Source of the DNA: Asaia bogorensis
GTDB taxonomy: Bacteria; Pseudomonadota; Alphaproteobacteria; Acetobacterales; Acetobacteraceae
Length of the DNA: 56,073 bases
Reading direction: 5' to 3'
NCBI GenBank assembly: GCA_945869965.1
Contig: CAMBRC010000015.1
Span: forward strand, 1 to 56,073
Shown here: positions 1-8,900 of the stretch, piece after piece
How positions within the stretch are numbered: the first letter of the stretch is position 1
Layout: each line of letters opens with the position of its first letter
Notes under the pieces: model-generated
The model's database searches: none
Seen by the model: only the letters and a program-made list of their open reading frames with translations
Told to the model about the DNA's origin: nothing
Made by a program: the position numbers and the translations under genes

Positions 1-362
1 CAACGTCAGCAACACACTCGACATCGGGGCAAACCTTCGTGGCGGTTGCCCGACATAGATTCAGACAAAACGCGCCGAGGGAACCAACTTTCTTCCCCGA
101 CATCGCGCCGCTCACGCGATTAAGTTGTCAGCGTTGAACAGCCCTGCCCAAAACCCAAACTCCCACCCCTCCTCCCGCTCTATCCCCAACGCCGCCCCCG
201 TCCGCTCCCGTTCCTCAACTTCAGCAAGAAAACCGCCCCCGCCTGACCCCGCCAACGCACGCCCATAACATTACGATTTCAAAACAATAAACCACCCCCG
301 CCTTGCTTCACCCCCCATCCCCGGTCCAAGAAGGCTCCCCACCCTCCACCCCCGAGGATCGC
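1..362. other. Non-coding stretch upstream of hpnM
   Basis: I see no convincing gene here. The open frames that cross it are antisense shadows of the hpnM reading frame. The first 150 bases are less C-rich than what follows, and the rest is a C-rich run-up to the hpnM start. A GGAAC near base 80 has no matching downstream element, so I do not call a promoter. The window may begin inside the intergenic region of a larger hopanoid cluster. Confidence 0.5.
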
Positions 363-983
363 ATGTCTCTCACCCGCCGATCCCTGCTGATCGCTTTTCC
401 CCTCGCACTCCCGCTCGCCACCGCCGCCCAGGCCCAACCCGCCCCCCCCACCGCCCCCATCGCCGCCCTCAACGCAGCTCTCCAGGCCGCCATGAAATCC
501 GGCCGCGCCACCCCTTTTGCCACCCGCGCCGCAAAGTTCCGCCCCGCCGCCGAACGCGCCTTCGACCTCCCCGCCATCCTCGCCGCCTCCGTCGGCACCC
601 GCTTCGCCAGCTTCCCCGACGCCGCAAAACGCGACCTGCTCGAAGCCTTCACCGCCTTCACCGTCGCCACCTGGGTCAGCAACTTCGACACCGATGGCGG
701 CGACATCTTCGAAGTCACCCCGCAAACCCGCACCTCCGGAACGGACGAGATCGTCTCCACCCGCATCGTCCCCAAATCCGGCGACCCCACCCGCCTCGAC
801 TACGTCATGCGAAACACCCAAGCCGGCTGGCGCGCCATCGACATCCTGCTCAACGGCACCATCAGCCGCGTCGCCGTCCAACGCTCGGATTTCCGCACCC
901 TCCTCGCCGCCGGCGACCCCGCCCCGCTGCTCGCCAGCCTGCGCGACCGCGCCGACCGCCTCGCCGCCGGGAGCAAGCCCTGA
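363..983 (+). CDS. hpnM: HpnM-like hopanoid-associated MlaC/Ttg2D-family periplasmic protein
   Basis: A 206-residue exported protein of the MlaC/Ttg2D (toluene tolerance) family. Its place directly before hpnI and hpnK identifies it as the hopanoid-associated member, HpnM, presumed to handle lipid in the periplasm. The first 24 residues form a signal peptide with a twin-arginine-like TRRSLL start, a hydrophobic core and an AQA cleavage site. The rest resembles MlaC: an FDLPAI segment, a KRDLLEAFTAF helix and a C-terminal YVMRN..GWRAIDILLNG motif. I chose ATG 363, preceded by GAGGA, over an upstream TTG at 303 that would spoil the signal peptide. The stop overlaps the proposed CTG start of hpnI. 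Confidence 0.85.
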   Translation: MSLTRRSLLIAFPLALPLATAAQAQPAPPTAPIAALNAALQAAMKSGRATPFATRAAKFRPAAERAFDLPAILAASVGTRFASFPDAAKRDLLEAFTAFTVATWVSNFDTDGGDIFEVTPQTRTSGTDEIVSTRIVPKSGDPTRLDYVMRNTQAGWRAIDILLNGTISRVAVQRSDFRTLLAAGDPAPLLASLRDRADRLAAGSKP

Positions 984-2095
984 TCCTCGCCGCCTACCTG
1001 GCCGGCCTCCTCGCTGTGGCCGGCATCGCCCAATGCCTCGCCGGCTGGCTCGCCGTCCGCCGCTTCACCCGCATCCAACCTCCCCCCGAACCCGCCGAAT
1101 TCCCCCCCGTCCTCCTGCTCAAACCCCTGCACGGCGACGAACCCCTGCTGGAACAGGCCCTGGAATCCGCCTGCACCCAGGACTACCCGAACCTGCGCAT
1201 CGTCTGCGGCGTCCACGGCGCGGATGACCCCGCCATCGCCGTCGTCCACCGCCTGCAAGCCCGCTTCCCCAACCTGACCTTGACGATCGACCCCACCCCC
1301 CACGGCCTGAACCACAAGGTCGCCAACCTCATCAACATGCTCGCCGCCACCCCATCCGCCGAAATCCTGGTCATCGCCGACAGCGACATCCACGCCCCGC
1401 CCGGCTGGCTCCGTTCCGTCGTCGCCACCCTCGCCCAACCCGGCGTGGGTCTCGTCACCACCCTCTACACCGGCCGCGCCGCCGCCATCGGCGTGCCCGA
1501 ATTCCTCGGCTGCACCGCCATCACCCACACCTTCCTGCCCGGTGCCCTGCTCGCCCGTGCCATGGGCCGCCAGGATTGCCTCGGTGCCACCATGGCCCTG
1601 CGTGCCGAAACCCTCATTGCCATCGGCGGCCTCCCGGCCCTGTCCAACCACCTCGCCGACGACAACGAACTCGGCCGCCTCGTCCGCGCCCAAGGCCTGA
1701 CCGTCGCTCTCGCCGCCACCATCCCGTCCACCACCGTCGCCGAAACCCGCCTGACCGACCTGCTCAGCCACGAACTCCGCTGGGCCCGAACCATCCGCGC
1801 CCTGGTCCCCACCGCCTTCGCCCTGTCCGCCATCCAATACCCGATCGCCTGGGCCATCCTCGCCTTGGCCCTGACCGGCCAAGACTGGGCCCTGGCCATC
1901 CTCGCTTTGGCCTGGGCCACCCGCATCCTGGCCGGCCGCGGCATCGACCGGGCCCTCGGCCCGGCCGCGGCCACCCCGGTGTCGACCTCGCTGCTACCCC
2001 TGCGCGATCTCCTGTCCCTCGGCCTCGTGGTTGCCGCCTACACCGGAAGCCGCGTCCGTTGGCGCGGGGCCGTGCTGGACACCCCCCGCCAATGA
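980..2095 (+). CDS. hpnI: HpnI, hopanoid glycosyltransferase (GT2)
   Basis: A family 2 membrane glycosyltransferase. HpnI of Burkholderia is known to add N-acetylglucosamine to bacteriohopanetetrol, the first step toward glucosamine and cyclitol-ether hopanoids. Visible are an N-terminal membrane helix, a KPLHGDE segment, an ADSDIHAP metal-binding motif near residue 135, an HELRWARTIRA motif near 263 (the ceramide glucosyltransferase-like R/Q..RW element) and C-terminal membrane helices. The usual start call would be GTG 1016, which has no Shine-Dalgarno and cuts the first helix. CTG 980 has GGGAG six bases upstream, restores a full helix and overlaps the hpnM stop as CTGA, so I prefer it (371 residues). 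It ends in an ATGA overlap with hpnK. Confidence 0.85.
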   Translation: MILAAYLAGLLAVAGIAQCLAGWLAVRRFTRIQPPPEPAEFPPVLLLKPLHGDEPLLEQALESACTQDYPNLRIVCGVHGADDPAIAVVHRLQARFPNLTLTIDPTPHGLNHKVANLINMLAATPSAEILVIADSDIHAPPGWLRSVVATLAQPGVGLVTTLYTGRAAAIGVPEFLGCTAITHTFLPGALLARAMGRQDCLGATMALRAETLIAIGGLPALSNHLADDNELGRLVRAQGLTVALAATIPSTTVAETRLTDLLSHELRWARTIRALVPTAFALSAIQYPIAWAILALALTGQDWALAILALAWATRILAGRGIDRALGPAAATPVSTSLLPLRDLLSLGLVVAAYTGSRVRWRGAVLDTPRQ

Positions 2096-2895
2096 CCCGG
2101 GTCACCCTGACCGCCGACGATTTCGGCCTGTCCGAAGCGGTCAACGAAGCCGTCGAGAAGGCCCACCGCGACGGCGTCCTCACGGCGGCCAGCCTGATGG
2201 TCGCCGGCCCCGCCGTCGCCGACGCCATCGCCCGTGCCCGCCGGCTGCCGAACCTGAAAATCGGCCTCCACCTCGTCGTCATCGAAGGCCCCGCCATCCT
2301 GCCGCCGGCGGAAATCCCCGCCCTGGTCGACGCCACCGGCTGGTTCCCCGCCAACCAGCTAGGCCTCGGCCTGCGTTACTTCTTCCTCCCCCAAATCCGC
2401 CGCCAACTGGCCGCCGAAATCACCGCCCAGTTCGCAGCCTTCGCCGCCACCGGCCTGCCCCTCGCCCACGCCGATGCCCATAAGCACATGCACCTCCACC
2501 CCACTGTCGCCCGCCTGCTGATCACCGCCGGACGCCGCCATGGCCTGACCCGTGTCCGTGTCCCCGCCGAACCCCCCGGCGTGATGGCCAAACTCGCCGC
2601 CCCCGGCGGCCACGCCCTCTACGCCTGGTCCAGACTCCTGCGGTCCCAACTCCGCCACGCCGGCCTCTCCGCCCCGGACGCCGTCTTCGGCCTGGCCTGG
2701 AGCGGCGCCATGACCACCGACCGCGTCCGCCGCCTGCTGGACGTGCTCCCTGCCGGCGACATCGAACTCTATTTCCACCCGGCCACCCGGCGCGATCCGC
2801 TGCTCGACCGGCTGATGCCGACCTACGACCACCAGGGTGAACTGGCCGCCCTGCTTGATCCCAACATCCGGGCGGCCCTTCAGGCAATCCGGTAG
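2092..2895 (+). CDS. hpnK: HpnK, hopanoid-associated YdjC-family deacetylase
   Basis: A 267-residue YdjC/ChbG-type carbohydrate deacetylase. In hopanoid pathways HpnK removes the acetyl group from the GlcNAc that HpnI attached, giving bacteriohopanetetrol glucosamine. Metal-site motifs are present: TADDFG at residues 7-12, GLHLV near 60 and the His cluster ADAHKHMH near 125. The start overlaps the hpnI stop by four bases, so the two are translationally coupled. No HpnJ (radical SAM, cyclitol ether formation) gene lies in the window. The last 16 bases overlap convergently with the end of the sigma factor gene. Confidence 0.9.
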   Translation: MTRVTLTADDFGLSEAVNEAVEKAHRDGVLTAASLMVAGPAVADAIARARRLPNLKIGLHLVVIEGPAILPPAEIPALVDATGWFPANQLGLGLRYFFLPQIRRQLAAEITAQFAAFAATGLPLAHADAHKHMHLHPTVARLLITAGRRHGLTRVRVPAEPPGVMAKLAAPGGHALYAWSRLLRSQLRHAGLSAPDAVFGLAWSGAMTTDRVRRLLDVLPAGDIELYFHPATRRDPLLDRLMPTYDHQGELAALLDPNIRAALQAIR

Positions 2896-4058
2896 CGGGC
2901 CACCAGCCAATCCCGAACCGCCGCATCCCCCGACAACGCGATCGCCCGCCGGGCCGCCGCATCGGCATTTTGTCCTGATGCCATTCGCAAATGCGCTTGC
3001 ACCGCCCAGTACGGTTGATATAATTCCGCTCCGTCGACCGCATCCAGCAGCGCCAATCCCTCCGCCGCCCCAAGCGCCTCGCCCACCGCCGCCGCCCGTC
3101 CGACCAGCACCCCAAGCGTCGGCGCATAGGCGAGCAGCCCTTCGTAGAGCAGCGCGATCTCCCCCCAGTCGGTCGGACGCATGCAGTGCACCGCCTGGAT
3201 CGCCGCCTCCAGCTGGAACCGCCCGGGCGCATTCGCCCTCGCCGCTTCGGCCAGATGCTCCAACCCCTCGTCCACCATGGGCGCAATCCAGCGGGCCGGG
3301 TCCTGCTCGGTCAACGGCACGAAGCCGCCGGCCGCATCCCGCCGGGCCGGGTGGCGCGCGGCGGCCAGGAGCATCAACGCCAACAACCCCCGTGCCTCCG
3401 CCGCATCCGGCAACTGTGCCACCAGCAGCCTGGCCAGGAACACCGCCTCGGCCACCAATCCAAGCCGCCGCCGATCGGCCCAATCCTCCCACCCGGCGGC
3501 ATACGCCGCATAGACCGCTTCCAGCACCGGCCCCAGCCGCTGCGGCATCACGTCGGGCTCGGGCAACTGGAAGCGGATGCCGGCCGCCCGGATCTTCGCC
3601 TTGGCGCGGGACAGGCGCTGGCCCATGGTGGCCGGGTTGACCAGGAAGGCGGCGGCGATCCCGGCCGCATCCAGCCCCAGCACGCATTGCAGCATCAGGG
3701 CCGTATGCACCGCCGGATCGATCGCCGGATGCGCACAAACGAACAGCAGCGCCAGCCGCTCGTCCGGGAGTTCGGGCTCTGCCCGGGCGTGCGCCAGTTC
3801 CAGCAGGGCACTGGCCGCCTCCGCCCGCACCCGGCCATGGCGCGCGGCGTCGGCCAGCCGGTGGCGCGCCGTGGTCAACAACCACGCCTCCGGCCGGTCC
3901 GGTACGCCGTCGCGTGGCCAAGTTTGCAGCGCGGCGGCAAAGGCATCGGCCAACGCATCCTCCGCCGCCGCCACATCGCGCGACCGGGCAGAGAGCCAGG
4001 CCAGCAGCCGCCCATAGGCGGTCCGGGCGACCAGCTCGACGGCGTCACATGCCGTCAA
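2880..4058 (-). CDS. ECF42-type RNA polymerase sigma factor with TPR-like C-terminal extension
   Basis: A 392-residue extracytoplasmic-function sigma factor of the SigJ/DUF6596 kind. Residues 1-170 hold sigma region 2 (AAAEDALADAFAAALQTWP; RPEAWLLTTARHRLAD) and region 4 (HTALMLQCVLGLDAAGIA). The remaining 200 residues form the helical extension typical of ECF42, which replaces a classical anti-sigma partner. The start is TTG 4058, with GAGGTG eight bases upstream; it lies inside the end of the DGPF gene, so the two are coupled. ECF42 factors are characteristically encoded next to DGPF/YCII proteins, exactly as here. The signal it answers is unknown. Confidence 0.85.
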   Translation of the reverse strand: MTACDAVELVARTAYGRLLAWLSARSRDVAAAEDALADAFAAALQTWPRDGVPDRPEAWLLTTARHRLADAARHGRVRAEAASALLELAHARAEPELPDERLALLFVCAHPAIDPAVHTALMLQCVLGLDAAGIAAAFLVNPATMGQRLSRAKAKIRAAGIRFQLPEPDVMPQRLGPVLEAVYAAYAAGWEDWADRRRLGLVAEAVFLARLLVAQLPDAAEARGLLALMLLAAARHPARRDAAGGFVPLTEQDPARWIAPMVDEGLEHLAEAARANAPGRFQLEAAIQAVHCMRPTDWGEIALLYEGLLAYAPTLGVLVGRAAAVGEALGAAEGLALLDAVDGAELYQPYWAVQAHLRMASGQNADAAARRAIALSGDAAVRDWLVARYRIA

Positions 4059-4386
4059 GCGGGCGCACCTCGATGGCGCCATAGGCCGCCGCCGGGCAGC
4101 GCGCCGCCCAGTCCAGGGCGGTGTCCAGATCGGGCGCTTCAATGATGTAGTAGCCGCCGAGTTCTTCCTTGGTGGCGGCGTACGGCCCGTCCTGCACCTG
4201 GCGCTGGCCATCGCGCAGCCGCACCGTGGTGGCAGCGGTGGCGGCGGCGAGCTTGCTGGCGCCAACCATGGCGCCGGCCTCGCGCAGCGCCTTGGAATAG
4301 GCCATCCATGGCGCGAAACGCTGTTCCGGCGGCAGGCTGGCATTGGCCGCCGGCTCGGCACTGTAGATCAGCAGCATGTATTGCAT
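4045..4386 (-). CDS. DGPF/YCII-related protein, ECF42 partner
   Basis: A 113-residue YCII-fold protein. The DGPF signature appears as QDGPYAATKEELGG (Tyr in place of Phe), followed by GYYIIEAPDLDTALDWA and a C-terminal EVRPL, all typical of the family. Such proteins are the usual target or partner genes of ECF42 sigma factors; their biochemical role is not established. ATG 4386 is chosen because GGGAG lies eight bases upstream; an alternative ATG is 18 bases earlier. The stop lies 11 bases inside the sigma factor gene. Confidence 0.85.
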   Translation of the reverse strand: MQYMLLIYSAEPAANASLPPEQRFAPWMAYSKALREAGAMVGASKLAAATAATTVRLRDGQRQVQDGPYAATKEELGGYYIIEAPDLDTALDWAARCPAAAYGAIEVRPLDGM

Positions 4387-4476
4387 CGAGGTCGCTCCCG
4401 TCATTGGCGCGGCGTTATGCCGGCCTTATACTTATGACGGCCGAGCCTGCCCGATTTCGACAGCCAGGCGAAAATT

Positions 4477-4788
4477 TCAGCGCAGCAGCCCGCCGGACGC
4501 GGCGGGATCACCGCGCAGGACATCGCGCACCGGCGGCATCACCGCGATGCACTCGGTGCCCATCGACGGCATCTGCGGCACTGCCACCATGCCGTGGCCG
4601 CGCGCCGGTCCGGGCGGGGCAGGGGCGCGTTGCGGCGCCATCGCCCGCATCGCGCCCAGTGCCGCGCCGTCGACCGCGGGCCCCACCGGGCGCTCGACAC
4701 AGCCTTGCGATTGGGCGCGCACGGCGAAGGAGCCGAGCAGCAGGGTGACGGTCAGGGCGAGCGCCGCTGTGCGGATCATATGCAACAT
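4477..4788 (-). CDS. Small secreted hypothetical protein
   Basis: A predicted 103-residue protein of unknown function. It opens with MLHMIRTAALALTVTLLLG, a clear signal sequence ending at VRAQ, followed by a short Cys-, Met- and Pro-containing mature part (GCVERPVGPAVDG; PQMPSMGTECI) with two cysteines. An alternative start is ATG 4779, three codons later. It stands alone between the DGPF gene and the divergent amidohydrolase. No domain is recognisable. Confidence 0.55.
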   Translation of the reverse strand: MLHMIRTAALALTVTLLLGSFAVRAQSQGCVERPVGPAVDGAALGAMRAMAPQRAPAPPGPARGHGMVAVPQMPSMGTECIAVMPPVRDVLRGDPAASGGLLR

Positions 4789-5037
4789 CAGTGGATGCTG
4801 CGCCTGGCCGGTTAAGACCGGGTAAGCAGGCGAACCGCCGGCGTCGGACTGCGGGCACTCGACCCGGAAGATCACGGCTGCGTGGCATATAGGCATGTCC
4901 ACTTGGTGCCGGCGGAGAACGGCGCTTTCCATTGCGGTGTCATTGCGCCGATGCTGGCGGCCGTCCAAAGCTGAGCTTCGCCTTTCGGCGCGAAGTTGCT
5001 ATCGTCCGGCCAACAAACGCAACGAGGGGTCCACGCC

Positions 5038-6759
5038 ATGTCCGCCACGCCCGACTTGGTCATTCGCAACGGCACCGTGATCGACGGCACCGGCAAGCCC
5101 GGGTTTGAGGCAGATATCGCCATCAGCGGAGGGAAGATCGCCGCCGTTGGCACCATCATCGGGCGTGGGACCGAGGAGATCGATGCGCGCGGAAAACTGG
5201 TCACCCCCGGCTTTGTCGATATCCACACGCATTATGACGGACAGGCGGTGTGGGATAGCCATATGCAGCCCTCGGCCTGGCATGGTGTGACGACCGCGGT
5301 GATGGGCAATTGCGGGGTCGGGTTCGCGCCGGTGCGGCTGGGCGATCGCGACAAGCTGATCGAGCTGATGGAGGGGGTGGAGGACATTCCCGGCCCCGCC
5401 CTGCACGAGGGGTTGAAGTGGAACTGGGAGAGTTTTCCAGAGTATCTCACCGCGCTGGAGGGGCGGAAGCGCGACATCGATATCTGTGCCCAGCTGCCGC
5501 ATGCCGCCTTGCGGGTTTATGTGATGGGCGAGCGGGCGTTGCAGCTGGAAAACGCCACCCAGGCCGATATCGCCCAGATGCGCGACCTCGCCGCCGATGC
5601 CATGCGGGCCGGCGCCTTCGGCTTCACCACCTCGCGCACGATCAGCCACAAGACCCTGGCCGGCGATCCGACCCCGACGCTGCGGGCGCAAGAGCAGGAA
5701 TTGCTCGGCATCGCCATGGGGCTGAAGGCTGCCGGGGCCGGCATGTTGGAGCTGGTCAGCGATTGGCATCCGGACCTGGAAGGCGAGTTCGCGATGATGC
5801 GCCGGGTGGTGGAGGCGTCGGGCCGGCCGATGGTATTCTCGCTGTCGCAGCGTCATGACCGGACCACCGACTGGCTCAAGCTGCTGGCGCTGTCCGACCA
5901 GGCGGCGGCGGATGGGCTGAACATCCGCCCGGTGTTTCCGCCGCGGCCGATCGGCATCCTGTTGGGGTTGCTGGGCAGTCAGAACCCGTTCTCCGGCACG
6001 CCGACCTACAAGGCGCTGGCGCATCTGCCGGCCGATGCACGGGCGGCGGCGATGCGCGATCCCGCCACGCGGGCGCAGATCCTGGCCGAAGACCCCGTGG
6101 CCGGCAGCAATTTCCCGCTCATCACCCGGCTCAGCTATGCCCTGATGTTCCCGTTTGGCGATCCGCCGGACTACGAGCCGGCCGAGGCGTCGTCGATCGC
6201 CGCCCAGGCCGCTGCGCGCGGGGTGAGCGCTGCCGCATTCGCCTATGACCTGTTGACCGAGGGTGATGGCAGCAACTTCATCTTTGCGCCGTTGACCAAT
6301 TTCGCCGGCTTCAACCTGGCGCCGGTCGAGAAGATGCTGGCGCACAAGAACACCCTGGTCGGGTTGTCCGATGGCGGGGCGCATGTGGGGTTCATCTCGG
6401 ACGCCAGCTTCCCGACCTACCTGTTGACCCACTGGGGCCGCGACCGGGCCACCGGGCGGCTGCCGGTGGAGGAGCTGGTGCGGCGGCAGACCTCGGATAC
6501 CGCCCATGCCGTGGGGCTGCATGATCGCGGGGTGCTGAAGCCGGGGCTGAAAGCCGATGTGAATATCATCGATTTTGCCAAGCTCGGCTTTGAGCGGCCG
6601 GTGATGAAATTCGACCTGCCGGCCGGCGGGCGGCGGCTGCTGCAACAGGCGCGCGGCTATACCGCGACGATCAAGGCGGGGCAGGTGACGTACCGGGATG
6701 GTGAAGCCACGGGCGCTTTGCCGGGGACACTCGTTCGGGGCGCGCAGAGCGCAGGGTAG
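5038..6759 (+). CDS. N-acyl-D-amino-acid deacylase-like amidohydrolase
   Basis: A 573-residue metal-dependent amidohydrolase of the D-aminoacylase branch. These enzymes hydrolyse N-acyl-D-amino acids or related amides; the substrate here is not known. The N-terminal beta-sandwich opens with LVIRNGTVIDGTG. The metal motif HTHYDGQ is at residues 63-69, and NCGVGFAP follows, as in D-aminoacylases. Near the C-terminus, LSDGGAHVGF carries the metal-binding Asp, and GVLKPGLKADVNIID is the typical closing motif. ATG 5038 follows AACGAGGGG. It is monocistronic and ends in a strong hairpin. Confidence 0.85.
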   Translation: MSATPDLVIRNGTVIDGTGKPGFEADIAISGGKIAAVGTIIGRGTEEIDARGKLVTPGFVDIHTHYDGQAVWDSHMQPSAWHGVTTAVMGNCGVGFAPVRLGDRDKLIELMEGVEDIPGPALHEGLKWNWESFPEYLTALEGRKRDIDICAQLPHAALRVYVMGERALQLENATQADIAQMRDLAADAMRAGAFGFTTSRTISHKTLAGDPTPTLRAQEQELLGIAMGLKAAGAGMLELVSDWHPDLEGEFAMMRRVVEASGRPMVFSLSQRHDRTTDWLKLLALSDQAAADGLNIRPVFPPRPIGILLGLLGSQNPFSGTPTYKALAHLPADARAAAMRDPATRAQILAEDPVAGSNFPLITRLSYALMFPFGDPPDYEPAEASSIAAQAAARGVSAAAFAYDLLTEGDGSNFIFAPLTNFAGFNLAPVEKMLAHKNTLVGLSDGGAHVGFISDASFPTYLLTHWGRDRATGRLPVEELVRRQTSDTAHAVGLHDRGVLKPGLKADVNIIDFAKLGFERPVMKFDLPAGGRRLLQQARGYTATIKAGQVTYRDGEATGALPGTLVRGAQSAG

Positions 6760-6760
6760 G

Positions 6761-6783
6761 AAGACTGGGCGGAGCCCAGTCTT
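6761..6783 (+). terminator. Hairpin after the amidohydrolase gene
   Basis: A perfect ten-base stem (AAGACTGGGC / GCCCAGTCTT) around a GGA loop sits two bases after the stop codon. It is followed by a short ACTTCCTT run rather than a clean T tract. It probably ends or stabilises the transcript. The same CTGGGCGGAGCCC core recurs near 48,105, so it may belong to the GC-rich repeat families. Confidence 0.6.
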
Positions 6784-7082
6784 ACTTCCTTGTAAAGCTA
6801 TATGGACTCGCCCCGGTCGTGAGCGGATCAAGTGCCAGCCGATGCTCCAGCGGCGGAAAGGCGCGGCTGCGGCAGCCCTGACGGTCGCACAGGCGGCAGG
6901 ACAGGCCGATCGGCACCATCGCGCCTTCGAGGTCGGGGCCATCGGCGTAGACGAGGTCGCTGGCGTGGGCGACCACGTGTATCGCGGCGGGCTCGCCCCA
7001 GCGCGGGCAGGCCTGGCTGACGACGCGGGCGACGCAGAGGAAGGTGGCGCCGTCGGGCAGCCGGGCGACCTGGACCTGGAGC

Positions 7083-7085
<3 letters not shown>
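6782..7085 (-). pseudogene. Remnant (C-terminus only) of a short-chain acyl regulator of the XRE/DUF2083 type
   Basis: Only the last 100 or so codons survive. The remnant matches the C-terminal part of the MccR/RamB-like regulators that normally sit divergently from ace[18 protein letters not shown], then [14 protein letters not shown], then the cysteine motif PIGLSCRLCDRQGC and RAFPPLEHRL. The helix-turn-helix and IrrE-like central parts are gone. The surviving 5' end abuts the truncated aceA remnant, so a single deletion probably removed both 5' halves and the shared promoter. Confidence 0.75.
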
Positions 7086-7750
<665 letters not shown>

Positions 7751-7897
7751 GCAAGGCCGGGGCTTTGCCCCGGACCCCACCAGGGTCCGAGACCCTGGAC
7801 CTCAACCATGAAGCGCCTTCGGAAGAGGGGGGTGCTTAACGGATGGGGGTCTGGGGCCTCAGGCCCCAGCGGGTCGAGGGCAGAGCCCTCGCCTTCC
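7751..7897. repeat. GC-rich nested inverted repeat (family 2, copy a)
   Basis: The left module carries the hairpin CCGGGGC-TTTG-CCCCGG followed by GACCCCACCAGGGTC and CCTGGACCTCAACC. The right module carries GGTCTGGGGCC-TCA-GGCCCCAG, then CGGGTCGAGGGCAGAGCCCTCG ending in CCTTCC. The outer hairpins and the inner ACCC/GGGT arms give a nested dyad about 147 bases long. The same modules occur at 47,825-47,983 and at the right edge of the window. It fills the gap between the aceA remnant and the hydrolase stop codon at 7898. Confidence 0.8.
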
Positions 7898-8890
7898 CTA
7901 CTTTCGCTGCCAGCGATCTGCTGGCCCCAGCACGCCATGGGCCAGATCGCTGTCGAGCCAAGCGGTGGCGGCGGGGTTTCGGCCGATGGTGCTGTCCCAG
8001 AAGGCGGCGCTGAGGGATTTGATCGCGCTGTGGTGGTTGGGGTTGCGCGGCAGGCGGTCGCCGGGCAGTCCGGTGTCTCCGAAGGCCGAGTGCTCGGCCT
8101 GGTCCAGGACCAGCTCGTATTTCTGACCGGGCGGCAGGGCGGGGTAGACGGTGAGGCGGTCGGGTTGCGGGCCGATGGGCGAGCCGTCATGGGTGCCGGT
8201 CATTAGCATCCAGGGGATGGCGACCTGGCCGAAGGCGTCGGCGGGGGAGGCCAGGGCGGGTGCGCTCGGGCTGAGGATCAGGGCGGCCTTGATGCGCCGG
8301 TCGGGCCAGGCGCTGGGGAAAAGCGGGGGCACGAGCTGGCCGGCGACGGCCTGGGTGGTCAGGGCACCGAAGGAATGGCCCGCCAGTCCGATGCGGCCGA
8401 GGTCCATGCGTTCGTCGAGCGGGCGCGGATTGCTCGCGGCTTGCCATAAAGCCAGCGCATCCAGCACGGCGACGACGTCGCGCATGCGCTGGTAGAGCTG
8501 GGCCGGGGTGGTGGCGGCGCGCAGGGCGGCCATTCGTTCGTCGGGCGGAGTGTTGCGCCAGACGGCGTCGTCCGAGCCGGGATGCTGGAGGAAGACAGTG
8601 ACGTAGCCGCGCGCGGTCCACCAGCGCTCGAGGTATTCCGATCCATGGCGGCTGCCGCCGAGACCGTGGCTGAACAGGATCACCGGCATGCGTATGCGGC
8701 GGGCGGAATGGCGGATCTGGACGGGGATGTCGCGCTGGCGTGAGGCGTCGTGGATCACGCGGTCGTAGTGGTGGTCGGCGGCGCGGGATTGCGGGCCTGG
8801 GGTGGTGGGGTCGTAGTCCGCGGCGTACGCGCTTCGGGCGGCCAATAAGGCTGGGCCGCCCGTCAGAACTCCCCTGCGGGAGAGGCGCAT
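7898..8890 (-). CDS. Exported alpha/beta hydrolase (dienelactone hydrolase/PAF-acetylhydrolase-like)
   Basis: A 330-residue secreted serine hydrolase. It opens MRLSRRGVLTGG with a Tat-type twin arginine and a cleavage site after AYA. An oxyanion-hole segment PVILFSHGLGG lies near residue 70 and the nucleophile elbow GLAGHSFGAL near 170. The acid is probably the Asp in MLMTGTHDGS, and the His that in AEHSAFGD. The substrate is unknown; the predicted dienelactone hydrolase / platelet-activating-factor acetylhydrolase fold suggests a small ester. It begins ten bases after the atpC stop and may be read through from the ATP synthase operon. Confidence 0.75.
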   Translation of the reverse strand: MRLSRRGVLTGGPALLAARSAYAADYDPTTPGPQSRAADHHYDRVIHDASRQRDIPVQIRHSARRIRMPVILFSHGLGGSRHGSEYLERWWTARGYVTVFLQHPGSDDAVWRNTPPDERMAALRAATTPAQLYQRMRDVVAVLDALALWQAASNPRPLDERMDLGRIGLAGHSFGALTTQAVAGQLVPPLFPSAWPDRRIKAALILSPSAPALASPADAFGQVAIPWMLMTGTHDGSPIGPQPDRLTVYPALPPGQKYELVLDQAEHSAFGDTGLPGDRLPRNPNHHSAIKSLSAAFWDSTIGRNPAATAWLDSDLAHGVLGPADRWQRK

Positions 8891-8900
8891 TGTGCCGGGG

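Noticed and set aside
80-110. GGAAC near base 80 as an EcfG-type promoter
   Set aside because: No GTT-type second element is found at the 16-17 base spacing, so the match is only five bases.
1016-1018. GTG 1016 as the hpnI start
   Set aside because: It lacks a ribosome site and removes half of the first membrane helix; CTG 980 fits better.
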